In this document: one piece after another, positions 46,615-54,905 of the stretch
Position numbering within the stretch: position 1 is the first letter of the stretch
Layout of the letters: every line of letters begins with the position of its first letter
DNA from: Oscillospiraceae bacterium
GTDB lineage: Bacteria > Bacillota > Clostridia > Oscillospirales > Acutalibacteraceae
Length of the DNA: 64,000 nucleotides
NCBI GenBank assembly: GCA_022650485.1
Contig: JALCPP010000012.1
Coordinates: 1-64,000 of the forward strand
Reading direction: 5' to 3'
Translations under genes and position numbers: made by a program
Notes under the pieces: model-generated
Told to the model about the DNA's origin: nothing
The model's database searches: none
What the model saw: the letters and a program-made list of their open reading frames with translations, nothing else

Positions 46615-48072
46615 TCACAGCCTTCCGTTCAAAATATCTGCAATGACCTCTCGTTCATCCAAATGATACTTCACGCCCTTAATCTCCTGATAATCCTCAT
46701 GCCCTTTTCCTGCCAAGACAATAATATCGCCGTCCTGCGCTGTTTCGATACAATGCTTAATCGCCTGTTTTCGGTCTGGAATCACAACGTACTTTCCGCC
46801 TGTTTTATCCATACCCGTGCGAATGTCTGCAATGATATCCATCACGTCCTCGTCGCGCGAATTGTCCGCCGTCAAAACGGAAAGGTCTGCCAGCCTTCCG
46901 CTTTCCTCCCCCATTTCATACCGGCGGGAACGCGCGCGATTTCCCCCGGCGCCGAACATGCAGACAAGCCGGTTCGGCTTGTACTCGCGCAGGGTTTCCA
47001 AAATATTTCTCATAGAGAGCGCGTTATGCGCGTAATCAATCAAAAGCGTATAATTGCCCGGAACCCGGACCGGTTCCACCCTGCCGCAAACCTTCACGGT
47101 TTCCAAACCATTTCGCAGATTCTGCTCCGTCACAGGGAAATGCAGGCAGACAGCCATAGCCGCCAAGGCATTATAAACGCTGAAGCGCCCGGGAATTCCA
47201 ACCTCCACCCCAGACAAAGAAAGCCTGCCGGAAAGGTCGAACCTGACACCCAGAAAACCGGGGCGGGAAACCAGTTCTTCATTTTGCGCCCGCAGTTCCG
47301 CTTCCCGCGCAAAACCGTAAGTTTCCAATTCACAGGTGTGGTCCCGTACAATTCCATTCCAGTTCTTATCATCCACATTAATTAAGCCGGTTTTGCACAT
47401 TTGGAACAGCAGCCGTTTACAAGCCATGTATTCTTCTATATCCTGGTGTTCCTTCCCGCCGATGTGATCCGGCGAAAAATTCGTGAAAATTCCGTAATCA
47501 AATACAATTCCGGAAACACGGTGTTCTCGCAGCCCGATTGACGATGCCTCCATCACCACTGCCTTACAGCCGGCATCCGCCATACGGCGGAGAAAAGACT
47601 GAATCTCGTAAGACTCCGGCGTCGTGTTTTCCGTTTTAATAACCTCATCCCCGATGACGGTTCCGATGGTACCGATCACCCCGGTCTTGATTCCGGCGTC
47701 TTCCAAAATGGCGCGTATCATATAAGAAACAGTAGTTTTGCCCTTGGTCCCCGTAATCCCCACCATTGTCATTCCGCGCGCAGGATATCCAAACCACGCC
47801 GCGGAAATCAAAGCCATCGCCCGGCGGGTATCCTCTACCATCACTATACTGGCACAGCCGGCTTCCACCGGGCGCTGAGCCACAATTGCCGCCGCACCCG
47901 CTTCTGCCGCCGCACCCGCAAATTGGTGGCTGTCAACTGAAGAACCGCACAGACAGATAAAAAGGCTGCCCTTTGTTACCTTTCTTGAATCATAAACCAC
48001 ATCTGTGATTTCAATGTCCGTCCGCCCGGAACAGGTAGAGTCCAAATCCCGGATTAAATCTGCCAAAAGCAT
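46615..48072 (-). CDS. murE: UDP-N-acetylmuramyl-tripeptide synthetase (MurE)
   Basis: Adds the third amino acid to UDP-MurNAc-L-Ala-D-Glu; 485 aa from ATG 48072 (GGAGG 7 nt upstream). ATP motif GITGTKGKTTVSYM (about residue 110), EASSIGLREHRV (about 172) and FGAGGNRARSRRYEMG (about 377) are family features. The specificity loop reads ADNSRDED (about 405). Meso-diaminopimelate enzymes usually have DNPR here; the Arg is kept but Pro is Ser, so the amino acid cannot be fixed from sequence, though diaminopimelate is the better guess. It is the first gene of murE-murF behind a consensus promoter. Confidence 0.92.
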   Translation of the reverse strand: MLLADLIRDLDSTCSGRTDIEITDVVYDSRKVTKGSLFICLCGSSVDSHQFAGAAAEAGAAAIVAQRPVEAGCASIVMVEDTRRAMALISAAWFGYPARGMTMVGITGTKGKTTVSYMIRAILEDAGIKTGVIGTIGTVIGDEVIKTENTTPESYEIQSFLRRMADAGCKAVVMEASSIGLREHRVSGIVFDYGIFTNFSPDHIGGKEHQDIEEYMACKRLLFQMCKTGLINVDDKNWNGIVRDHTCELETYGFAREAELRAQNEELVSRPGFLGVRFDLSGRLSLSGVEVGIPGRFSVYNALAAMAVCLHFPVTEQNLRNGLETVKVCGRVEPVRVPGNYTLLIDYAHNALSMRNILETLREYKPNRLVCMFGAGGNRARSRRYEMGEESGRLADLSVLTADNSRDEDVMDIIADIRTGMDKTGGKYVVIPDRKQAIKHCIETAQDGDIIVLAGKGHEDYQEIKGVKYHLDEREVIADILNGRL

Positions 48073-48120
48073 GAAAACGCCTCCGCTGTCATATTGTTTT
48101 AAATGGGTTGAATTCACTGA

Positions 48121-48149
48121 ATTATACAGTAAGAACCGGAAGGTGTCAA
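48121..48149 (-). promoter_or_regulatory. consensus sigma-A promoter of murE-murF
   Basis: TTGACA - 17 bp - TATAAT, perfect in both boxes, on the minus strand. It lies about 50 bp before the murE start codon. Confidence 0.85.
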
Positions 48150-48409
48150 CTGACCGTCCACTGTATATTAAAGAAAAGGCTTCTTCGCCATTAGTATGAA
48201 TCAATAATTTTAAAAAATGTTATATATAGGAAAATATTACATATTTATTTTCTAATTTCTGTACATTTATTCAGCGATTACACTTTCCGTAATCTGTATA
48301 AATTTTATACTTTGTCATAAAAATGTATAGTTACATTTCAGTTAAATCATGTTATTCTGGCATGGGAATGAAAAGCAATCATAGCCGATTATTTGAGGAA
48401 AGGAAGCAG

Positions 48410-49855
48410 ATGATTATGGCTACTGTAAATGAAAAGCTGGAATCGTATGGATTGAAAAAGGTCCTGAATTATTTGGACAACAATCCAGAGGAAAATGTGC
48501 CGAAACTGATCAGCTGGCTGAGAAAATTTGATCGGGAAGGCCTTTACCAAAACGCTTATGACATGTTTGACGGCTTTATGAAAGACCCGTCAAACAACTG
48601 GAATCGGTTGATCACCAGCCTTTATACCGATATTGACGAAAGCGTGCGGAAAAAGACCTTTGAAAATTTCCTCGTTTACTCTTCCATTCTGGGCAGCCAA
48701 AAGAAAAACAAACTTGTGGAAAAATACGACTGCAATATCCCGTGGGCCATTTTGATGGACCCGACTTCCGCTTGTAATCTGCACTGCATCGGCTGCTGGG
48801 CGGCGGAATACGGCAATCGCATGAACATGAGTTTTGATACACTGAACGATATTATTCGTCAGGGCAAAGAACTTGGTACTTACATGTACATTTTTTCCGG
48901 AGGAGAACCTCTGGTGAGGAAAGACGATATTATCCGACTGTGTGAAGAGAACAACGACTGCGAATTTCTCGCTTTCACCAATGGGACGCTGATCGACGAA
49001 AAATTTGCCGACGATATGCTGCGTGTCAAAAATTTTGTTCCGGCCATCAGCATTGAAGGCTATGAAAAAGAAACGGATTTCCGGCGCGGAACAGGAACCT
49101 ATCAGGCAGTGATTCGCGCAATGAAGTTGCTCAAGGCCAAAAGGCTGCCATTTGGCGCTTCCCTGTGCTACACCCGCAAAAACGCGGAAACCATCGGCAG
49201 CGAAGAATATATTGACCACCTTATCAATCTGGGCTGCAAATTTGCCTGGCTGTTTACATACATGCCGGTCGGCGTGGACGCTCAGCCCGACTTAATGGCT
49301 ACGGCTGAACAGCGCAAATTCATGTATGACCAAATTCGCAAATTCCGCAGCACAAAGCCGTTGTTCACCCTGGATTTTTGGAATGACGGAGAATATGTGA
49401 ACGGATGCATTGCCGGAGGCCGCCAATATCTTCACATCAACGCAAACGGCGATATTGAACCCTGCGCCTTCATCCACTACGCAGATTCCAATATTCACGA
49501 CAAGACCCTGCTGGAAGCCTATCGCTCCCCGCTGTTCATGCAGTACCGCAGGAATCAGCCGTTCAACCACAATCAGCTTCGCCCCTGCCCTCTGCTCGAC
49601 AACCCGGGCAGACTTTCTCAAATGGTGAAAAAGTCAGAGGCCGACTCCACGGATTTGGTCCATCCGGAAGATGTGGATTCCCTGACGGAAAAATGTGTGG
49701 AAACCGCAAAGGCATGGGCACCGGTTGCAAAAGAAATCTGGGAAAACAGTGAAGGCCGGGAACGAGCAGACTGGAAAGCAGACAAGGAAGCAAAACGAAA
49801 AGAAAAGATTCAAGAGAAAGCCAATAAGAAGAAAGTAAAAGTTTCCACATTTTAA
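48410..49855 (+). CDS. radical SAM protein, function unknown
   Basis: Cytoplasmic radical SAM enzyme of 481 aa. ATG 48410 has AAAGGA 6 nt upstream. A helical N-terminal domain (1-110) precedes the core with the CX3CX2C cluster in TSACNLHCIGCW (about residues 122-133) and SGGEPL (about 163). After the barrel, Cys residues in NGCIAGGRQYLHI, IEPCAFIHY and RPCPLL (about 335-400) form a SPASM-like auxiliary cluster region. The C-terminus is a Lys/Glu-rich tail. The pattern resembles peptide- or lipid-modifying radical SAM proteins, but no precursor peptide gene was seen nearby. It stands alone between a divergent murE-murF and its own terminator. Confidence 0.82.
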   Translation: MIMATVNEKLESYGLKKVLNYLDNNPEENVPKLISWLRKFDREGLYQNAYDMFDGFMKDPSNNWNRLITSLYTDIDESVRKKTFENFLVYSSILGSQKKNKLVEKYDCNIPWAILMDPTSACNLHCIGCWAAEYGNRMNMSFDTLNDIIRQGKELGTYMYIFSGGEPLVRKDDIIRLCEENNDCEFLAFTNGTLIDEKFADDMLRVKNFVPAISIEGYEKETDFRRGTGTYQAVIRAMKLLKAKRLPFGASLCYTRKNAETIGSEEYIDHLINLGCKFAWLFTYMPVGVDAQPDLMATAEQRKFMYDQIRKFRSTKPLFTLDFWNDGEYVNGCIAGGRQYLHINANGDIEPCAFIHYADSNIHDKTLLEAYRSPLFMQYRRNQPFNHNQLRPCPLLDNPGRLSQMVKKSEADSTDLVHPEDVDSLTEKCVETAKAWAPVAKEIWENSEGRERADWKADKEAKRKEKIQEKANKKKVKVSTF

Positions 49856-49867
49856 TCATCGCATTTC

Positions 49868-49902
49868 AAAGGGGCGTCCCGTCAAAAAGGGACGCCCCTT
49901 TT
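49868..49902. terminator. terminator after the radical SAM gene
   Basis: Stem AAAGGGGCGTCCC / GGGACGCCCCTTT with an 8-nt loop and TTTT; 12 nt after the radical SAM stop and 7 nt after the convergent glycosyltransferase end. It can act on both strands. Confidence 0.85.
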
Positions 49903-49908
49903 ATATTG

Positions 49909-51108
49909 TCAATCTGTTTCTGCTTCAATCAGCCGGTACAGCTTATTGATCTCATCTTCATTGGTTAAATCCATGCATGAAAGGGCCTGCTCATATTTTT
50001 TGCGTAAATCCTCATGATTTGCAAGTTCTTCCAGCCCTTGTTCCACGCCGGCAGTCGTCATGGGAACAATCATGCCGTCTTCCCCGGACGTAATCTGATC
50101 TGCGGCAGTGGAAAAATCCGTTAAAAGAATCGGGCGGCACAGGACCATCGCCTCATCAACTGCAATCGCTTTCCCTTCAAAACGAGACGGCTGCATATAC
50201 ACGTCGCATTCTTTTACATAAGGATAGGGATTCGCACGCTCCCCAAGAAATACGATACTGTCCCCTACATTCATTTCCTGCGCCTTCCGTTTCAGTTCCT
50301 CCTCCTCCGGTCCAACACCGATGATGTACCAACGCAGGCGAAGCCCCTTTTGGGAAAGCGCAACAATGGCAGGCATGGCAATATCCAGTCCCTTCTGGTG
50401 TGAAAGCCGGGCAATGGACAGGACCCGCAGCCCCTCATACCCATCGTCGAACCCCTGTCCTTTTTCTGCCATAGAGTGCAGGAACGAAGAAGAGATAATG
50501 TTATAGATCACATGAAATTTTGCGCGCTGATCCGGGAACGTGGTTTCCAGTGCCGTTTTGCAGGATTCTGAAACCGTACACAGCGCGTCCACTTTAGAAA
50601 TATACGGACGGTCAAACTCGCGGTTTAACCCCATGGCATTGTAATCGCCGTGGATAAAGCCGATTTTAACCCCGGCTTCCACTTTTTCAACTGCATAATA
50701 AAGCGGCTGTCCCTCCATAAACGCAACAACGGCATCGTACCGTATTCGGGGGCGGCGGACAAAACGGCGCTCCACCCGCCACATTTTGGAAAGCCGCTCC
50801 CCCATACTTCCGTGCAGGCCGGCCAAACTGACCAGCAAGCGGCAAACCGCCAGCAAGGGGTGTCCATGCAGCAAAAGCGCCGGAAAGGCACGGCGAATAT
50901 TCAATCGGTATTCTTTGGGGAATAATGGAGGCAGCACTCGGATCCATTCCGGCACGCGGCTAAAAAACAGCCCTTCATTTGCAAAAAGCTGTAAATCCAC
51001 CTCATAGCTTCGGGTATCGAACAGCGACAAAACGGTAACCAAGCTTTTTTCAATACCCCCGCTGTGAAGGCTGTAATTTACAAACAGGATCTTTTTCTTT
51101 TCAGGCAT
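49909..51108 (-). CDS. glycosyltransferase family 4
   Basis: GT-B fold glycosyltransferase of 399 aa from ATG 51108 (GGGAGGA 7 nt upstream). N-terminal acceptor-side motif NYSLHSGGIEKSLVTVL (about residues 9-25). The C-terminal nucleotide-sugar domain has SIARLSHQKGLDIAMPAIV (about 235), GVGPEEEELKRKA (about 265) and the conserved EGKAIAVDEAM (about 315), a variant of the usual EG-P-EAM. It is coupled to a GT2 gene (16 nt apart). It probably adds sugars to a cell-surface polysaccharide or teichoic-type polymer; donor and acceptor unknown. Confidence 0.88.
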   Translation of the reverse strand: MPEKKKILFVNYSLHSGGIEKSLVTVLSLFDTRSYEVDLQLFANEGLFFSRVPEWIRVLPPLFPKEYRLNIRRAFPALLLHGHPLLAVCRLLVSLAGLHGSMGERLSKMWRVERRFVRRPRIRYDAVVAFMEGQPLYYAVEKVEAGVKIGFIHGDYNAMGLNREFDRPYISKVDALCTVSESCKTALETTFPDQRAKFHVIYNIISSSFLHSMAEKGQGFDDGYEGLRVLSIARLSHQKGLDIAMPAIVALSQKGLRLRWYIIGVGPEEEELKRKAQEMNVGDSIVFLGERANPYPYVKECDVYMQPSRFEGKAIAVDEAMVLCRPILLTDFSTAADQITSGEDGMIVPMTTAGVEQGLEELANHEDLRKKYEQALSCMDLTNEDEINKLYRLIEAETD

Positions 51109-51124
51109 GGAATCCTCCCAGAAT

Positions 51125-52189
51125 TCATTTCTTACGAACATCTTTTCTTAAAACTCGGGAATATAAACTGTAAAAAAGGCAAACAAAAGATGTGAGCCTC
51201 AGCCGGATGACACGTCGGATCATCCGGTCCGAACGACTTCCGTTCTTTAAATAATCAGACCGAACCGCTTCTTTCACATAAGGATTCTTCAGAATTCCGC
51301 GCACTTCGCGATATCGCTTTAAAAAGCCGGCCGGATTATTCGGAGAAAAGCAGTTGACCAGAGAGGAATGGACCGCCGAACGAAGGAACCACGCAAGGTG
51401 GCGCTTTGCATACCGCTCATACAGACCGTACTTCGTCAAGATCTGGCGCACGGCGGTATAACAGCGTGTCAGCATCTCCATCTTGTGCGGCCGGTACCGC
51501 GTGCTGAGCGAATCCGGATTATACCGGTAATGATAATATGCCCCGCCAACGATCAGCAGTCTGCGGGCCGCACAGTGCGCCGCGATGGTAGCCGGCATAT
51601 CTTCCAGCATGATTTCGCGCTCGTCGCCAAACCGGATTTTGTTTTCCAGATACCAGCTGCGCAGATACATGCGGCGCCAGGCGCAGCCCAGCATTTCAAC
51701 ATTCCTCCAGGCACTGCTGTTCTGGTCCGGCCCAACCAGCTGTGTAATCAGAAGCTTCTGAATCTCTTCCCCAAACTCCGGATAATTGATGGGCAGCCTG
51801 CAGACGCGCTGTTCCCCATCCTGAAGATTTTCACGGATAAAGTTAAACAGGACAAGATCCGCCCGGTACTCAATGGCAGCAGCATACAGATTGTTCAGCG
51901 TATTTTCATCAATCCAGTCATCTGAATCAACAAACAGCAGATAATCCCCCTGCGCATGCTCCACGCCGTAATTTCTGGTGTTGCCCAGACCGCTGTGGGG
52001 TTTGTCCAGCACGCGCACGCGGCTGTCTTTCGAAAAGCTCCGGGCAATTTTCAGCGACTGGTCTGTGGAAGCATCATTGATTAACAGCACTTCAAAATCT
52101 GAAAATGACTGGTTTAAAATGCTGTTAACACAGCGCTCTAAATACTTCTCTACATTATAAATCGGAACAATCACACTGATTTTTGGCAC
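51125..52189 (-). CDS. glycosyltransferase family 2
   Basis: GT-A fold transferase of 354 aa. I start it at GTG 52189 (GAGGG 8 nt upstream), which gives the typical PKISVIVPIYNVEKYLERC opening; ATG 52225 is the longer option. Motifs are the nucleotide-binding DAST (about 40), the DxD-like FVDSDDWID (about 85) and LEDMPATIAAHCAARR (about 190). The C-terminus is basic and hydrophobic and may sit at the membrane. With the GT4 gene 16 nt downstream it forms a two-gene surface-glycan operon, divergent from another GT4. Confidence 0.88.
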   Translation of the reverse strand: MPKISVIVPIYNVEKYLERCVNSILNQSFSDFEVLLINDASTDQSLKIARSFSKDSRVRVLDKPHSGLGNTRNYGVEHAQGDYLLFVDSDDWIDENTLNNLYAAAIEYRADLVLFNFIRENLQDGEQRVCRLPINYPEFGEEIQKLLITQLVGPDQNSSAWRNVEMLGCAWRRMYLRSWYLENKIRFGDEREIMLEDMPATIAAHCAARRLLIVGGAYYHYRYNPDSLSTRYRPHKMEMLTRCYTAVRQILTKYGLYERYAKRHLAWFLRSAVHSSLVNCFSPNNPAGFLKRYREVRGILKNPYVKEAVRSDYLKNGSRSDRMIRRVIRLRLTSFVCLFYSLYSRVLRKDVRKK

Positions 52190-52412
52190 AGTTTTATCCC
52201 TCATCTTTACATTCTGCAATTTCATAACCTGGTATTGAACTTCTATTTTTGTTTTGCCGAACTCTTCCCCGTCGGCGCACTACCTGCACCGCCGTTCAGC
52301 GAACATTTTGGGCTGGTATTTTATGATTGAATTTGTTGCATTATTATAACATTGTCCTATTCAAAATACAAGTAATCACCCACTGGGCCTGCTTCCGTTT
52401 TGAATTCCATGG

Positions 52413-52441
52413 TTGAAATTAAAAGGCTATTATGCTATTCT
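52413..52441 (+). promoter_or_regulatory. promoter of the plus-strand glycosyltransferase
   Basis: TTGAAA - 17 bp - TATTCT, 38 bp before the ATG at 52480. The remaining 220 bp between this and the divergent GT2 gene hold nothing else I can identify. Confidence 0.55.
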
Positions 52442-52479
52442 GTATGATGAGTTTTTGAAACGAACAGGGAGAAGTTAGT

Positions 52480-53727
52480 ATGAATCATTGTCTTGTTCTT
52501 CTTACGAAAAAATATCCTTTTGATTCCGGCGAGGAATTCATTGAAAATGAAATGCCTCTGCTAGCCAAAACATTCCGCCGCATTATTCTGATTGCAACCT
52601 CTGTTTCCGACCAGGCCGAACAAACACGCAGGGTTCCGGGTAACGTGGAAGTCCATGCTCTGCCCGCATCAGGCATCCGCCGGGGGCTTCTTCCCCACCT
52701 GGCTCTTGCGGCGCTTTTGCCGCTTCCGCATTTTGTAACGGGCAGTGACCGAAAAGAAGCGGGCCAGTCGCTGCGCCGAAAGATTTTCTGTTCCTACTTT
52801 CTTGCAAAGGCCGAACAGGTATTAAAAGGCTGCCAGGCCATCCTTTCCGGCGCAGGGCTGGACACATACGACGGCGTAACTTTTTACAGCTACTGGTTTT
52901 ACGACACTGCGGTGGCGGCGGTAAAACTGAAAAAACAATTTGCCCTGAAAAACAGCCGGGCCATCAGCCGCGCGCATCGTTATGACTTATATGCAGATCA
53001 AAATCCGGCCGGTTTTCTTCCCGTGCGGGAGTATCTGCTTGAAAATCTGGACAAAGTATACCCCTGTTCTCTCGACGGTGGAAATTATCTGATTAAATAC
53101 CACCCTCAATTTGAGCGAAAAATTAAAACGGCTTATCTTGGCACACAGGATAGGGGCCTTTCACCGGAAAACGAAGGCGATGTGTTTCATCTGGTCAGCT
53201 GCTGCCATATCTCCCCGGTAAAGCGGGTCGATTTGCTGGCACACTCGCTGGCACAGCTGAAAGACAGCGGCCTAAAGCTGAAATGGACCCATTTCGGCGG
53301 CGGCGATGGATTAGCTTCCCTTCAGGAGTACGCCAAAGAACATCTCTCCTTTATGCAATGCAGACTGGCCGGGGAAATCAGCAACCCCAGCCTGATGGAA
53401 TTTTACCGAAAAAATCCCGTGGACTGTTTCGTCAACACCAGCAGCTCTGAAGGGCTCCCCGTCAGCATTATGGAAGCGGCATCTTTTGGCATTCCCGTGA
53501 TTGCGACAGACGTCGGCGGCACGATGGAAATCGTCACGCCAAAAGAAACCGGATATCTGCTTCCTGCTGATTTCAGCCCGGATGAACTGGCGGATAAAAT
53601 CGAACGGCTGTACCGCATGCCAAAAGAAAAGCGCCGAAAGATGAGACAAGCCAGCCGAAATCTGTGGACCGAAAACTTCTATTCTGAACAGAATTATGCC
53701 CGGTTTGCAAATGAAATTGTGCCATAA
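52480..53727 (+). CDS. glycosyltransferase family 4 (paralogue of the gene at 57357)
   Basis: GT-B glycosyltransferase of 415 aa. N-terminus LLTKKYPFDSGEEFIENEM; C-terminal donor domain with HISPVKRVDLLAHSL (about residue 245), THFGGGDGLASL (about 268) and SSSEGLPVSIMEAASFG (about 322), the retaining-GT EG-P-EA motif. It shares long stretches, from the FPFDxGEEF opening through YSYWFYD, SRAH and LGTxDRG to the C-terminus, with the protein encoded at 57357-58574 on the other strand, so the two are paralogues. ATG follows GGGAGAAG about 7 nt upstream. It ends at a bidirectional terminator. Confidence 0.88.
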   Translation: MNHCLVLLTKKYPFDSGEEFIENEMPLLAKTFRRIILIATSVSDQAEQTRRVPGNVEVHALPASGIRRGLLPHLALAALLPLPHFVTGSDRKEAGQSLRRKIFCSYFLAKAEQVLKGCQAILSGAGLDTYDGVTFYSYWFYDTAVAAVKLKKQFALKNSRAISRAHRYDLYADQNPAGFLPVREYLLENLDKVYPCSLDGGNYLIKYHPQFERKIKTAYLGTQDRGLSPENEGDVFHLVSCCHISPVKRVDLLAHSLAQLKDSGLKLKWTHFGGGDGLASLQEYAKEHLSFMQCRLAGEISNPSLMEFYRKNPVDCFVNTSSSEGLPVSIMEAASFGIPVIATDVGGTMEIVTPKETGYLLPADFSPDELADKIERLYRMPKEKRRKMRQASRNLWTENFYSEQNYARFANEIVP

Positions 53728-53749
53728 AAGCCTGAATAGTCCTATGTAC

Positions 53750-53777
53750 AAAAGTCCGCCCAAAAGGGCGGACTTTT
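53750..53777. terminator. bidirectional terminator
   Basis: Perfect 12-bp palindrome arms AAAAGTCCGCCC / GGGCGGACTTTT with an AAAA loop, between convergent glycosyltransferase and DUF4363 genes. Confidence 0.85.
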
Positions 53778-53785
53778 CACGTGGT

Positions 53786-54166
53786 TTAAAAAATATTTTC
53801 AAGAGTCGGTGTTTCCGCCTCATTGAGGTAAGAAAGCTGCTCGATACTGCGGTCACAGTCCGCAAGAAATTGTTCTGTGCCACCGTACTGGCAAAGCATT
53901 GGCAGCCCCGCCAGCATCTGGCTGATTGCCTCAAGTTTTGCATGGGGCATATAGGTGCATAAAACCGCATGGTTGGAATTCCAGTTTTCTTTTGCTTTTC
54001 GGCTCAACACAACTGCTGTTTTGGTATCCCCTCGCTGCGCCGCGTCCTTTGCCTGCGTTACCATCTGTATCATCTGCGAACTAATCTGATTCGTGCGCCA
54101 TGTACCCAAGGCACACACACTGATTAATGCAACCAATAGCACCAGTGAAATCCAGATCCGCTTCAT
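53786..54166 (-). CDS. DUF4363-type small membrane-anchored protein
   Basis: Protein of 126 aa with one N-terminal membrane helix (about residues 5-24, WISLVLLVALISVCALG) and a helical extracytoplasmic part. It overlaps by 4 nt the end of a DUF421 gene. Small DUF4363-like proteins commonly sit next to DUF421 (YetF-type) genes in Clostridia, which is the main reason for the assignment. The role is not known; spore- or envelope-associated functions have been suspected for this pair. It is the last gene before a terminator. Confidence 0.72.
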   Translation of the reverse strand: MKRIWISLVLLVALISVCALGTWRTNQISSQMIQMVTQAKDAAQRGDTKTAVVLSRKAKENWNSNHAVLCTYMPHAKLEAISQMLAGLPMLCQYGGTEQFLADCDRSIEQLSYLNEAETPTLENIF

Positions 54167-54849
54167 TTTGACGCCCTCTTTTTCACAATGAAAAAGTCAC
54201 CCTTTTTATTGGCGGTCATAAGAAAAATATCATTTACGTCAAGATTCTGCCCATTCAGGACGCTTTGCAGCCAATCCATAGTTTTCCCGCAAAGCTGCAG
54301 AGAAAACTGGGAAACGACGCCGTCGCTGATCACCACAGCCTCTATTCCGGTATCCGGAACGGGAATGGCAAGCATCCCGGCTGTAGGCAGCTCTTTGTCC
54401 GGCTTTTTAATGACACTCATCTTCCCATTGGTTTCAATAATCGCATAAGCAACATCCTGAATACTGAACACGTTTTTCTGCCGAAGCTGTTCGCTCAGAT
54501 CCTCTGTCGTCATGCGCAGACGTTTCATCTCGTTTTGCTGGACAACGCCGTTATTGATCACAATAATTGGTTTCCCGCAAATCAGCTTGCGAAACTTGGT
54601 GCTTTTCAGCATCAGCACGGAAAGGACAATCTCAAACATTACCAGAGACGCAATTGGAATCAGCCCGCTTGCGAGCGGCTGCCCGGAATCCTGCATGGGA
54701 ATAGAAGCAATATCGGAAATCAGGAGCGTCACAACCAGTTCGCTGGTCTGAAGCTCGCTGATCTGCCTTTTCCCCATCACTCGAAGTGCCAAAATAACCA
54801 CCATATACAGCAGTAACGTGCGGATAAAAGAGATTGTCATTTCTATCAC
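54163..54849 (-). CDS. DUF421 (YetF-type) membrane protein
   Basis: Membrane protein of 228 aa. Three N-terminal helices (about residues 8-28, 38-58 and 60-80) are followed by a soluble domain with IQDVAYAIIETNGKMSVIKK (about 130-150), typical of the YetF/YcaP family. LRVMGKRQISELQTSELVVTLLISD (about 22-46) is the family hallmark. Function is unknown at the molecular level. It is paired with a DUF4363-like gene and lies 56 nt after the exopolysaccharide operon, with which it may be co-transcribed. Confidence 0.87.
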   Translation of the reverse strand: MIEMTISFIRTLLLYMVVILALRVMGKRQISELQTSELVVTLLISDIASIPMQDSGQPLASGLIPIASLVMFEIVLSVLMLKSTKFRKLICGKPIIVINNGVVQQNEMKRLRMTTEDLSEQLRQKNVFSIQDVAYAIIETNGKMSVIKKPDKELPTAGMLAIPVPDTGIEAVVISDGVVSQFSLQLCGKTMDWLQSVLNGQNLDVNDIFLMTANKKGDFFIVKKRASK

Positions 54850-54905
54850 CGCAGATTAGTATGAGCGTCAGAACACAGATTTATGTATCGGCTCCGCCCA
54901 GGAGC

